A stretch of 64,000 nt of DNA, from assembly GCA_965178125.1 (NCBI GenBank), contig OZ237745.1, forward strand, positions 930,001 through 994,000. The letters are read 5' to 3'. The position numbers and the translations under genes were made by a program. This document shows, piece after piece, positions 11,661 through 24,093 of this stretch; the first letter of the stretch is position 1, and the number at the start of each line of letters is the position of its first letter. The notes beneath the pieces are model-generated. The model was not told the DNA's origin and did no database searches. It saw only the letters and a program-made list of their open reading frames with translations. This stretch comes from Bilabrum cf. latius (Eukaryota > Bigyra: Bicosoecida > Bigyra > Bicosoecida).

Positions 11661-14350
11661 TCACAATGCGCCCTCCTCCTCGCCCTCCTCCAGAGCCGCC
11701 CGCAGCAGGTACTCCGCAAGGTAATCCACGGGGTCGGTGGGCTGCGCCGCGCACACCTCAAGCAGACCCTTGCTCAGGGTCGGCAGCACGTTCTCGGCGA
11801 GAAATCACGCAGTGGCGCGGGTACGCAGAGAGCAGGAGCTCGCGCTCGTGCTCTGCAACCAGTGCCAGCCTCCTCTTTGCCTCCGCTTCGTTCGCCTTCC
11901 GCCTGGCGTCCTCCTCGGCGGTCTCCTTGGCGCCGGCCTCTTCTCTTGCCTTCGATTCAGCTTCCTCCACTGCGCGCCGCGCCGATTCCTCCTGATCCAG
12001 CTCTTCCGCTGTCGGGTGGTAGTTGAAGGGCTTGCCGCCCCTCTCGATGTAGGGGCACAAGGCAGCAAGGTGCTCCTCTACCTGCACCACGCTGGGTGCA
12101 CCTTCACCCCCGCCCTCGCCCTCTTCGTCACCAACTCCTTCGGCATCGGCGCCCTCGCCGCCTGCTCCAGAGGCAGGGCCGCTTCCCGGGGCAGGAGCAG
12201 ATGCGCTGCTCGCGGGGACGGGGGACCGCTCGATCACCTCGATCCCGGCAGATGACTCGAAGAATCCGGCGACGGTCTTGGCGGCATCCTCGGGGTTGCG
12301 CTTCCTCCAGAGCGCCAGGCGCCTCTTCAGCCTGTCGCTCTGGCTCTCGCCCCCCTCTTCCTTGCTCTCCTCGACCGAATCCGCTGTTCCTTGGGCACTG
12401 GTCACGATCTTCTCGATCGCAGAGTCGGCAGCGTCCAGGATGATCACGCCCGTCGGCACGAGGTCTGGCTCACGGGCGTGGGTTCCGGCTCTTCCTCATC
12501 CTCCGCTTCTTCCTCGCCGTCGCCACCACCGCCAGCGCCCTCCTCCTCTTCCTCCTCCTCTTCCCCAGCCAAATCGTCCTCCTCCACACCCTCTCTCAGG
12601 TACCCCTCAGCCTCCGAATAGGTCCTCGGAAACCCGTCCAGCACGTAGCCCCGGTTCCTGCACCGAGGCCTTCGCAGCCTCCACCGCATCACTCGCGCCA
12701 ACAATTTGTTCCCCAGCCGCCCCTTGGAGGCCAGCACAGCCTCAACCCTGGCAGCTAGCTGCAGCGCGTAATCGTGGGCAGCAGCACCGTCCTCGTCCTC
12801 CGGGCTCCATGCCGGGCTTTTCCTCCTCCTCCTCCTCGTCCCCTGCGCCGCCCTCTTCGCCGCCCTCCGCGGGCGCCACGTCGTCACCCGCGTCCACGGC
12901 CTCCCCCTCCTCGCCCCCAACGGCACCCTTCGAAGCCCCCTTCGCAGCGGCAGCCGCAGCCGCGTCCGCTCGCTCCTTGTATCCCCTGAGTTCGGCAAGG
13001 GCGGATGGGACGTCAATCTGCTCCACGTAGTAGTGCTTGGCAATCGCCTCCGCAAGCACAGACTTGCCCGCTCCTGGAGCGCCTCCCACCACCACTCTCA
13101 CCGGCCGGATCCCCCTAGTCTTGCGGTACTCCGCCGCCACGTCAGCCGCCCTCTCCGCGATACCTTCCTGGCACTTCCATTCGATGCCCAGGGACTGGGC
13201 TGCGCCATCCGCGGCGTCAATCTTGAGGTCCAGCTGGAGCTGGTCCACGGCCCCTGTCTGTTCCTCGCTTGCGCCAGTCGCCTGTGACTCCAGTAGCGCC
13301 GTTTCTGCCTCGGCAGGGTCCATGACACGGATGCCCCTCGATCCTTGCGCCCGGGAAATGGCCGCGAAGACCTGCCGGAGGGAGCTCTGCGCTCCGTCTA
13401 GCGCCAGCACGTACTCCTGCTCCGTGCCCCCCTCTGCCACGCCTGCGACCACGGCCGCGCAGTCATCGACGTGCACCATGGGTACGAAGTTGCGACCCTC
13501 CGGTTGGGCGAGCGCGGGGACGAGCAGCTGCTCCTGCTCGGCCTCCCACGCTTGCTTAAAGTACCTGTGGAGAGGCCCTTCTCCCGCGCCGTATGGAAGT
13601 CCTGCCGCCACCACGTGGGCGCGCAAGCCCTCGCGGGCCAATGCCATGACGTGCGCCTCCAGAAGTTTCATGTGCTCGTGTTCGGGAGCCGCCCGCCTGC
13701 GCTTGTATCGCTCCTCTGAAATGTCCGTGCCGTCCTTGGGGCGCCTGGTTCGAGCCCACGTGTGGATGGTGCTGATCGCGACCACGGCGCGACCAGCGTC
13801 ATCATCGCCGTCCTCTGCATCGTCACCTGCCGATGCAGCAATTCGACTTGGAGGCGGTAGCGGATTCCTGAATACTGCGATGTACAAAGGAGTGGCAACT
13901 GCACAAATGCGGTTGGCAAGCGCGCCGGTATTGTGGACCAAAGCCGCCCGCTCCGACATTACTCACGTTCAACCATTGATGCAGCCTCATCGTGGGCATC
14001 CTTGATGTTTAAAATTACAACGCGCGTTTGTTGTGCAAGCTACAAGGCTTCGGCGCTGCCAATCTGCAACTCGGAGAAAACGCGGATACTTCTGCGAATT
14101 AGTGCACCACTTCAAGGATTACTGAAATCTGTCAAAAATAATACATTAAACTTACCTGCACAGAGTCAGTAAGCCCTTCCACTGGCTTTCCAGTCGAGGT
14201 GGAGCCCGCAATCCGGGGTCGTGGCGGTCGATCCTCCGCATCGTCAGTGTCGTTTCCTCCAATCCCAGCCAGTCGACGAACCACTGCCTTACCAATAAAT
14301 GAATCAGCTCCGCTTACAAAAGCGATAGGGGGCTACCGCCTGGGTTGCAT
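11661..14350 (-). CDS. AK7: Adenylate kinase 7 (ciliary), with several frame offsets in this sequence
   Basis: Exon 1 is 14350-14156 and opens MQPRR, TAG, then PIAFVSGADSFIGK, the Rossmann-like N-terminus of AK7. Exon 2 is 14063-13967, with TAG at 14042 in a helix ending RVVILNI. Exon 3 starts at 13898 or 13874, the acceptor being ambiguous. It carries the epimerase-like region (STIHTWART), the kinase P-loop GGAPGAGKS, the AK motif GYVLDGFPRTYSEAEG, an Ala/Glu coiled coil and a Dpy-30 motif (LPTLSKGLLEV) ending TGA-TGA at 11661. These parts lie in different frames: offsets occur near 12810, 12475, 11820 and 11803. Either the gene is decaying, or small introns or homopolymer errors are present. 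AK7 supplies ADP/ATP balance in axonemes. Head-to-head with RSP3. Confidence 0.85.
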
Positions 14351-14531
14351 GACAGGGAAATGTGCCGAGGTCCGTTGCGAAAGTGGTAGCGTGTGCTTTT
14401 GGCCCCCGAATTTGCCCCAACGGATTCATGCATTCAAGTTGCAGTTTGCCTTTCTAGCTTACGCGTTGCCCTAGCTGAGGCCATCTCGGTACCTCTACAA
14501 AGATTGCTGAATTATGGCTCAAATAAGCGGC
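14351..14531. promoter_or_regulatory. Shared divergent promoter of AK7 and RSP3
   Basis: Only 181 bp separate the start codons of two axonemal genes transcribed in opposite directions, so the interval must hold both promoters and 5' leaders. GTTGCC at 14465-14470 matches half of an RFX X-box, but I see no convincing second half. Co-regulation is an inference from position. Confidence 0.45.
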
Positions 14532-15938
14532 ATGGAAGGCGGAGGAGGTGGGAGCTAGGCTTATGAGTACTCTGCAGCTCCACAGGCTATGCAACCTGGG
14601 ATGGAACAGCCGGCGTATCGAAGCGAGACAGGGGCCCACAAGTGAGGTTGTATTGCTAACTTGTAGGCTTCGTCCCGCGCACGCGCTTTCACAACCTTTG
14701 ATGTCCTTGAGGGCGCAATCTTGCCCATCCTTGCCCCTATCCTCTGCTCGCCTCCACTGGATACGTCGCAGAGCACCTGCGGTCAACTTGATGTATGATA
14801 GGCGTGTATACAGAGGCAGCACTTTTGCAGCAAAGATTCTTACACCGGTAAGCATTACGATGCGCCACTTGAATCACAACAAAGACATCGATTCATCGTC
14901 GTCATTTCGCACTTTCTGTATCGACACAATTTCATTGAGGTATCGCAGTCAGAGCAGGCGGAGCAGGAACGTCTCAAGAAACAGGACGCAGAGAGATAGC
15001 AGCGGCGAGCCGCGGTGCGACGCCGCAAGCAAGCCGCGCGGCAAGTCCCCCGCACGCCGCCGCCGGTGCAGGGGCGCGTCCACGCCGACACCCAGACAGA
15101 AACATTCTTGGAGGTTCTCGTGGATCGCCCCGAAGAGGAGGAGATGGGCACTCAGACGGACGCCGCCATGGACAGGCCCGACCTCCCTGTGTACGTGCCC
15201 AAAAAGCTGGGGGTGGACTAGGAGACGCAAGTGGAGGTGGGCGAGCTCTTTGATTTCGACTTCGAGGTGGAGCCCATTTTGGAGGTACTCTGCGGGAAGG
15301 CACTGGAGCAGAGTCTCATGGAGGTTCTGGAAGAGGAGGAGCTGGCAGCCATCCGGGCCCACCAGGAGGAGTTCGAGCAGATCAGGGCCCAGGAGCTCGC
15401 AGAGGTGCAGAGGCTGGAAGCGGAGGCGAGGAGAAAGGAGGCGGAGCGAAGGAGAAGAAAGGAGCAGGAGATGCAGAGGCTCAAGAGGGAGGACCAGACG
15501 AGGGCCAAGGTCGCTGCAATCGCGTTCGCTAGGCAGTTCGTCGGGCAGGTGCGCGACTCGGTCTTTGGCCGGCTGGCCACGGAAGGGCACTTCTACGACC
15601 CGGTTGCGAAGGAGATGGAAGAAGCTGTGATGCCCAAGCTGCTGCAGCAGGCAGAGGCTAAGACTGACAGCAGGGCGACGGCAAGGCGCATCGCGGACGA
15701 TCTCATCCGGAACGCTCTCAGGCTGAGAGCAGAGCGAGCAGGTGCAGCGGCGGAGCAGAGAAGAGATAAGGTTAATTAGAAGATCATTGAGGAGAGGGAG
15801 GCCCGCGAGGCAGCTGCCGCTGAAGAGGAGCAAAAGAGGTTGAAGGAAGAGGAGCGGTTGCGAAAGGAAGCAGAAGCAGCAACTGCAGACGATGAAGAGG
15901 GAGATGGCGAAGATGGAGATGGCGATGATGATGAATGA
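14532..15938 (+). CDS. RSP3: Radial spoke protein 3 (RSPH3/RSP3)
   Basis: Exons 14532-14641, 14772-14847 and 14949-15938 (or from 14940, an alternative acceptor three codons upstream); 391 aa, TGA stop. Exon 2 encodes VNLMYDRRVYRG, the hallmark N-terminal RSPH3 motif. Exon 3 encodes PRTPPPVQGR, TQTETFLE, GTQTDAAMDRP and GELFDFDFEVEPILEVL, followed by EQSLMEVLEEEEL and a Glu/Arg coiled coil. The protein anchors radial spokes to outer-doublet microtubules and is an A-kinase anchoring protein in other species. Four TAGs are in frame (14556, 14997, 15219, 15777); the third sits directly before ETQVEVGELF in the best conserved block, so translation must pass it. The tail is acidic and low in complexity. 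Confidence 0.93.
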
Positions 15939-16185
15939 ATAGCTCTTTTTCGTGGATTGGGTGCTTTCGTAATCCGTGAAGCTGCGGGAGCAACACCCGC
16001 AGACTTGCGACCAACTCGATTCACCGATGCGTTTTGTCGCCGCGGCGAAAAAAAAATCAAGGTGTTCGCACATACGCGCACCTCTCACTGCGCGCCAGAC
16101 GCTAAAAACCTGCTTTCACGAGGCTCTGCGATAAAGTATTGGTTGGGCTTCTCATTGGCAAGGGAGAGCTGCAACGTTCATTGAT

Positions 16186-19100
16186 ATGTCAGGTGTCCTT
16201 AAGCAAACACAGGCCAGTTGGCTTGAGAGGGCATACTCCAATGTCTCTGCAGCCTTTTCAGGCGCTCTTTACATTCTTCTTAAAGACGTAGGGGTAACTC
16301 AAAGAGCCATTTATGTTGGTTTGCTACTCTAGTTAGCTCAAACCATGGTATTTACGTGAGGTAGTGTCGAAGTGTAGTGAACTTCCACTTTTCTGTGTCG
16401 ACTACAAAATGCCTTTCACAGCTGCAACCATCACGAGTTTGGGGCAGCGCATAGGACTATAGTAGACCATACTGATTGAAATTTGCGTTGTCAGCTGGCA
16501 TGGCAAGTAGACGCGGCTGGCGAGGCAATCCGTTGCGGGTGTTACAAACCAGGTCCTGCCTTGTTATGGACCATGAAGTACACATTGAAGCAAACATTAC
16601 TAATGCAAGCTTTGCCCAATCGAAGTCATTGTATCTATCGAAGATTGGCTTGAATTGATTCAGCATGCTTTACAAACGCGTCTCATGGCTATCGATACCA
16701 TTGCAGTCCCATCCGTTTATCTCCTCAATTACCTGGCATCGCAGAATCAACCGAGCCTACCAGCAGCCATGGGAGGATTCAGAGGCCGTCTATCCTGTGG
16801 CTGTCGGACTCAGCTACACCACCACCTCCAGAATGGACGTCGTCGGCGGCACGGCCGCCTACCTCGCTCTCCTCGCCGTGGGAGCTGTCTACGTCGGGCT
16901 CTTCCTCGGACTGACCGTCCTGACGGCCTACAACTTCCACTACGAACTCCCGCACAGCTCATTCGTGCTGCGTATCCTGCGCTCGGTCGCCACGCTGTCC
17001 ACTACCATCCTCTACCTGCCGCTCAGCTCCATCATGCTCCGGGGCCTCAGCTGCCCCTCCCACCACGACTCCTGGATGGGCACCGGCATGCAGTGCAACA
17101 GCCCCGGCAGGATCGTCATCGCCATCCTGCTGGCCATCCTGCTGGTCGGCTTCGCCCTCATGTCACTCACGGTGGCAGCCGTGTACGTGGACAGGGACCC
17201 GGCCTCTCAGTCGTGGGCCGCTCGCAGCACGGGGCGGGTGGACGCCGGCATCCTGCTGGCCAAGCTGGTGCTGGCCTTCATCTACAACGTGCTGGACGAG
17301 CATCTGGTGGGCTCGGCCTTCTTGACCATCGTGCTGGTGGCCTTTGGCCTGGCAGCCATGTGGGCCTTCGTGGCATACCAGCCGCACGTGCACGCGTGGG
17401 TGAACGCGTTCCAGGCGGGCATCTGGGCGGTGTTCACGATCTCGGCCATCTCGCTTGGGGCGGCCCAGCTGGCCGGCGTGGAGAACACGGTGCTGCTGCT
17501 GTATGTGTGCTCCCCGGTGGCCTTCTTGGCGGCCATGTCCGTCTCACTGAGGTACTCGAATGCCATCACGCAGACCCCCGTGGACCAGCTCAGGTCCCCC
17601 TACGATGTGGCCGTGTGGTGCAACCACCGGATGCAGCTGTACGCGGCGTTCCAGGCAGTGGCGGATCGGGGAGGCTCGGCCGCCGCTCACCTGCGCGGCG
17701 AAGGCGACGACGAGGAATGGAACAACGACGACGAGGAGCAGGCACAGGACCCTGCCACGGACGAGACATCTGACAGCGATGGCGAGGTGGCTGCAGGCAA
17801 GGCGGGCAAGAGTGATGGTCCCGCAGAGACGGCTGATGACCGACAGCGCCGCTTGCTGACCCAGCTGGCCAGGCACCATGCCAGCCTGGGCATGCCGCTG
17901 CAGTCCGCCGACCAGCTGACCATTGAGGAGCTGGAGGCCGAGAAGGAGCGGCTGCTCGAGTCGGCCCGCGTGGGATACGAACACTGCATCGAGCACTTCT
18001 CCACGAGCGAGGTGTCGGCGCTGCTGGCCAGCACCTTTTACAGGTACCACTTCATGTTCCACACCCAGGAGTGTCTGTGCCTGGCCAGGGCACTCAAGAG
18101 ACAGCCCGCCTTCGACTCGAGGTTCTACATCTACTCACGGCTGCGCAGACTCAACGAGAGCGACGGCAGCGGGCTGGGTCCCATCGAGCGCATCATGTTC
18201 GATCAGGAGCAGAAGCAGTCGGCTCAGCTGCGCATCGAGGCGTACCGTCTGCTGCAGCAGCTGTGGGACATCATGTCGGAGGGCACGCCGGACCTGGTGG
18301 CGGTGGAGGCCACAGGTGTGGCGCTGCAGGGCACGCTGACTCGGATCGAGGCTGCCTTCACCAGGCTGCTGGAGCTGAATCCCACCTCGACCAAGACGCT
18401 GCGAGCGTATGCTCAGCACCTGATCGACCTGAAGAACCTCCCTGCCAAGGCCACGGAGCTGTTGACCAAGGCCGAGCGCCTGGACGAGACAGGAATGCGG
18501 AACCGGATGCGCCAGATCAAGAACGTGAAGTTCGGGGACAGCACGAAGAAAGCATCGTTCCTCAACGACAACGCCGCCATCGTGTCGATCAGTGGAGCTT
18601 CGACGAGTCTCGGAGAGATCCTATCCGCCAGTACGGCAGCATGCCGCCTGTTTGGGTACACTCGGAGTGCGTTCATCGGGCAAAACGTGAGGACCATTGT
18701 GCCTCCGCCGCTCAAGCAGCAGCATGACGGCATGCTGCTTCGCTTCCGCCGCAAGCGCAAGTCCATGGTTGTGGGTCACCAGAGGCTCCTGTTCGCGCAG
18801 ACGCGGGACGGCTCCATTATGCCCATTTGGCTCGTGGTCCGAGAATCGCCGCCCGACCGGGAGTCGTCCGAGCCCCGCTTCACCGCCACGCTGGACCCTG
18901 TCAACACCAATGAGGCCTTCCTGTTCATCGGCGATGCCGCGTCCAACTTCAGGATGTACGCTGCGTCAGCCCGCGCGTGTGAATTCCTGGGCTTGGAGGG
19001 CGAGATGCTGATGCAGGAGCACGTGTCGGCCGCGAACTTCTTCCCCACCGTGGCGCAGGACTTCACTGGCGGTGACATTCAGCTGAGCAAGGCCGAGCTG

Positions 19101-22100
19101 CAGGCCATTTCTCGCCAGAGCGGCGTGTCTGATCTGCGGGACCTGCTGCGTCGGCGCAAGGACAAGGGCCCTGATGAGAAGCAGGCAAACGCTCTGGGCA
19201 GGCGCATGAGCGGAAGCAAGGGCAAGTCAGGGGGCCAGAGGTAGGACAGGGGGCAATCGCGTGTGCCTCGGGGCAAGGACGGCGGTCACCAGGTGCAGAC
19301 CATCGCTGACCCAGGTGTCCCAGGCCCCGCCACTACAACAACAACAAAGGGGCGCAGGCACTCCACCGGTGGAGCGGCGGCAGCGGTGGCGGCTTCAGGC
19401 GATTCATCGCTGAAGAGTGAGGGGGAGATGCCGAGCGCTCACTCGAACGGTGCGGAGGGCGAGGAAAGTGGAGTCACGCGGCGCAAAGGCAAGGGGTGGA
19501 GCAAGCTTCGCGGTGTTGGTGCAGGCGCCATTGGCGTTGCGGACAACAGCGGCTCGTTCACCAACCTGATCGCTGCGATGGAGGAAGCCAAGGCTATCCG
19601 CTCGCAGATGTACGCCAGGCGCCGCAGCATGCAGTCCATGGCGGCTGATGGGTCCTATGCTGCCGGTCCAAGCCGAGGGGCCAAGCCCAACCGGGCCACG
19701 AAGACCAAGGGGGTGCAGGGAGGTGCGACTGCCACTGTTCCCAACATGTTCAAGCTCAAGGCGCCTGGACTGATCCCCATGCAGAACACGTCCGACGGCG
19801 ACAAGCTCGCGATCGGGGTGGCGCAGAAGGTGCTGCTCAAGGCAGTGCCCGTGTTCTACGTGGTGCGACTGAACGTGATCGAGACGGACTCCTTCGCGGA
19901 TGACGACGAGGACGGCCAGACCTACACCCAATCAGGCGGAGAGAGCTACGGACTGGGGTCTGGGAGCGACTCAGATGCTTCATCTACCCACCAGGAGGGT
20001 GAACGCGACGGGTAGGCCCGCCGTCCATTCAGCCGCACCGGCACTGCCACCTCGGGGCTGACTGAGACCCAGCCTGTGGCGTTCCAATCGCGAGATGCTG
20101 ATGGCGATGGACACTTGCACGGTAAGAAGAAGCAAAGGTCACAGAAGAAGCAAGGATCCGGGCAGAACAAGAGCGGCGGCAACCGCACGGTGAAGGAGCG
20201 CAAGGAGCAGGTGGTGCTGCCGCCTCCTCACCAGGACGGGATCCACCCCACACAGAGCGTCCTCCGCGGACTGCGAGGCGCTGTGGAGCAGGACAGTGCT
20301 AGAGATGGAGAGGATGAAACGAAGAGGATGGAGTCGGGCGGTGGCGTTGCGGGCGGTGACGATGACGATCTCCTCGCTGATCTCGAGGGATCTGTCGAGG
20401 CAGCCGCACCAAAGCAGGAGAACGATTCAGAACTGCCTTCCGCTCGGCTTGGGGTGACGACTGGTGCGACTGCTCCCAAGACGCACGATACGGGCGTAAT
20501 GGAGACTGCAGCCACCGCTAACATACAGGAGCTAGACTCTGCCATGGAGTCTGCTCGCAAGACGGAGAGTGGTCCAAGCACTAGGCCCGCCAACAGCGGT
20601 GCATCTTATGGAAAGGAGCAAGAGGACGAGGAGGCGCAGAGACTTTTGGCGCCATCCAGCTCTGGCGCCCGCCCTCACACTCATGTCCAGGTCACGATGG
20701 ACGACATGGAATACCGCCCCAAGCGGTCCCTGTCTAGAGGTTCACGTGAATCTGCCGCAGCCTCTTCGGCAATCGGGAGCAGAAGGACCTCCACGAGCCG
20801 GTCCAGAAGACCTTCGGGGGTGGCTGGCCAGTTGACTAAAAGAAGGTCTGCAGTGTCAAAGCCTGGGCCAAGCACGGGCCCCGCACCAGGAGGACGCCGC
20901 ATGTCGGCTGGGTCTTTCCACGCAAAAGCTCTGCAGAGACACAGCACTCACACCGGCCACACGATCGTGCCAGCACAAGCTCCAGCACACCGCCCACCTG
21001 GTGCTGGCAAGGCAGCCAGTGTAGGCTCCTCCGGCTCGAGTGCCAGCAGCCAGCTGTCCAGGGCCCTATCGCAGCTCAAGGACATGGCCGAGCCAGAGGT
21101 GTGGAAAATACGCAACCTCCTGCTCATGCTCATCGTCATGGCCGTGTGCTTCGCCACCATCGCCGTGGTTTGGATGGGGATCAAGATGGACAAGCTAGGA
21201 CAAGCTAAGCAGGCCATCTGGCTCGTGGGGCACCGCACTGCTGCATTCCAGCTCGCCAGGGGTGAGGTCACGGCTGCCATCGTGGACGCAGAGCGCAAGG
21301 CAGTCACCAATGCTTACCAGAGGGCTCTAGTGGAGCTGCATGAAGAAGAGAGCAGCCTCATTGGACGAATTGCTGCGTCTGCAACAGCGGAGGCAATGCT
21401 AAACGAGACTGTGACTGCTGCTCCTGGTTACGTCAACACCACTGCTGCATTAGTGGCATAGCTGTAGCAACTTCGGGCCACGATTGCAGATGACGAGCAC
21501 ATCATCGAGCAGCAAGAACACGTGCAAGAGGGGATTGAGGCATCTCTGGGCAGCATGGGCGAGTCCAACCGAGCACTGCTATTCGCGATCGAGCAGCTGC
21601 AGCAGGCCAACACGCAGGTGCAGGACGTGGGCTTCAAGAAGGAGGGCCATGCGTACGAGACAGGGGAGCTGCACAGCTTCAAGACGCTACCCGACGGTGA
21701 CGAGCACCAGGGCGAGGACGAACAGTCGTCTAGTCTCTACGGCGAGGACGACGTGCATTCTCCTGACGAGCCTCTGTCCGTGCTTGAAGTCCCGCTGGTG
21801 CAAGAGATCGAGGAGATGGTCTCCACGCTGCAGAGGATCGCCAGGCTGCACCTAGCGAACATCACAGTGAGCAACGGCGATGTGCGCACCGTAAGGGTCA
21901 ATGCCAACGGCCTGATGCACCGCATGCAGCATGCTTCCAACCTGTGGCAGAAAGACTACGTGGAATATATGCAGCAGACTCTCCTTGAGATCTCCGTTGC
22001 CGGTGGTGTGCTCCTTCTTTCGCTGCTAGTCGTGGCCTTCTTCTGCTTCGTACAGACAGCCCGTTCTCTCGGTGCACGAGCCACCAATGTGCTGGAGGCG

Positions 22101-23954
22101 TTCATGGTGATTCCGCAGCCCGTAGCACAAGCCATGCGAGGCCGGTCTAGCCTGATGCTTGAGAAAGTGCTGGCCGAGGCAGACGCGGCCGAGACTGCTG
22201 AAGATGCGCACGGCATGGATGATGACTACGACAACGGGGACGATGAGGAGGAGGCCGAGCGACAGCTGATCATGAATGAGACAGATGCTGAGCTGGACAA
22301 TGCGGCGGAAGCTGGGGCGGCATCAGCAGGGTTCGGTGGAGTCCTGCGCGCTGCGTCCAGGCGGCAGATGGGCCAGGACGATGACAAGCAGAGCCGCGTG
22401 AAGATATACTCCATTGGCGACACGCTCAAGAAGTCGAACAAGGTCAAGCACAACCAAGACCACAGCTTGGGCATGACCAGGCGCAGGCTGCTTTACTCTG
22501 ACAGGGAAATCACGCTGCGGCCCTACCGCAACTCTTCGTCATTCGTGCAGCGCACCGTGATGTGGCTGCTGCTTCCTGTCGTATTGGTGCTGTTCCATCT
22601 GCTCTTCGTGGTGTCTCTGCAGCTGATTCAGAGCCAGACTTTAAGCTCGGTGGGCGAGCGTATCATGGCTGTGTTCCTGTCTCGAAGGCATGTGAACCAG
22701 TACGTGAACGACCTCCTCGACCTCAGCATCGAGCGCAACACGACCAAATGGGGCCCGATCCTGGACGAAGCTGACCACAACGAGAAGGCTCTATCCGCTA
22801 CCGCTAACCTGGTCGTGTTCGGGGGTGCTGTGTCAGAGGAGTTGGCAGGCAGCACGCTCGACCTGAGTAAGCTGAGCGAGCAGGACACATCCACCCCCGA
22901 GGGGCAGGTGCGGGCCATCTTCGAGGAGGACGTGTGTCTGGCTGCCAAGTACAGCCCTATCACCACTAATGGGCTGATTGCTTTGGACCCAGACGCAGCC
23001 CGAATCAACGAGGCGAAGTGCAGGGCGGTGCAGGGTGGCGTGTTGACCGAAGGAGTGATCTCGGCTGTGTCTGCGCTGCTGAGCCACGGCAGGATCGTGA
23101 CAAGCAACGCGCCTAGAACAGAGGCAGTGGCGCGGCAGAGACTAGAGAGGCACCATATGCCCAATGCGAACTCCACCGAACTGATATTCCTTCTAGCCAG
23201 CTCACCGACGTTGGCTGAGGAGGCGGTCAACGCACTCTACATTGAGCATCCGTTCGTCAAGCTGGCAGCTGGAGTGGCTGCTACCCTGCTTTCCAACCTG
23301 GTCGACGACAAGCTCAGCTTTGGCAAGAGCTTGCTGAACGTGGTGTCCTGGTCGTTCGTCGGCGTCTTCTCTCTGATCCTGCTGCTGTTCTACTACCCGA
23401 ACGTGTCGGAGCTGGGAGTGCCCCTGCGGTCTGCTCGTAACCTGCTGAGTCTGCTGCCCGGTGAGCTCGTGGCCTCGCTGCCTGACCTGCGGGCCACGGT
23501 GCAGGACATCGCCACTGACGCTCAGCTAGCATCACACGGATCTGCTTCTGCACGGTCCCGAGGTCACTCAGTTAGAGGCAGTGGTGCTGACAGTGACCAG
23601 GAGAACAAGAAGCTGCTTGGTAATGGAGACTCTGACAGTGATGATGAAGAGGGCATGCTTGGGACACGTCAAGGCGCCCAAAACATGGACGGCCATAGGC
23701 AGTCATCGGGAAGGGACATCAACGGAAGCCGAGGCAGCCACTTTAACTTTGACGTGGCTATTCCATCCAAGGCGGGGTCGATGGGTGCTGGATCGGGAGA
23801 GCAATCTGGCTCGCTCTCCATGGCTAGAGGTGCTCATGATCAGAAGCGAATGGCCAACCTCTCGCGGAGCTCCTCACAGGCACCGCCACGCCGCCCCTCG
23901 CAAGTAGTACCAGAACCGGAAGGACTGCTGGACCGTGGTGGGCGTCGATTGTGA
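16186..23954 (+). CDS. TmcB-like multi-pass membrane protein with PAS domain, copy B
   Basis: Mirror-image paralog of the gene at 3924-11388. Exons 16186-16355 and 16745-23954 with a 389-bp intron (ACGTGAGG...CATCGCAG) at exactly the same codon; 2,459 aa, TGA stop. Only five TAGs are in frame (16330, 19242, 20013, 21459, 21465). Membrane spans lie at about residues 80-330, a TPR-like segment at 430-640, PAS near 658-760, and further spans near 1510, 1800, 1994 and 2258. The first half is almost identical to copy A at protein level. The 20300-20980 segment and the last 150 residues have diverged, and the first exons and introns differ at many sites. It is convergent with CEP76 (139 bp). Confidence 0.85.
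16186..23954 (+). repeat. Right arm of large inverted gene duplication
   Basis: Partner of the left arm at 3924-11388. The patchwork of near-identical and diverged segments suggests unequal divergence or gene conversion between the arms. Confidence 0.9.
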
Positions 23955-24093
23955 TGTGCCTGGATCCTGGATAGTAGGGGTACACGGGAGGCAGGGTGCG
24001 GACACTTTTCATATTCATTGATGTAAGCGCGGCTGCGTGCGATTCTACAGTTCTTAATCGGTCGAATTCAAGCCAATGCGAATGTCGAGCAGC

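Noticed and set aside
14949-16088. 379-codon minus-strand ORF
   Set aside because: It is the antisense shadow of RSP3, caused by its Glu/Lys-rich coding sequence.
16665-16744. Start of TmcB-like copy B at an ATG at 16665 (and at 10952 in copy A)
   Set aside because: Both lie in the intron. The conserved first exons at 16186 and 11388 splice in phase to the family N-terminus.
3924-23954. Treating each stretch between TAGs of the TmcB-like genes as separate genes
   Set aside because: The frame is continuous, paralogous TAGs are CAG or CAA, and the pieces together give one family architecture.
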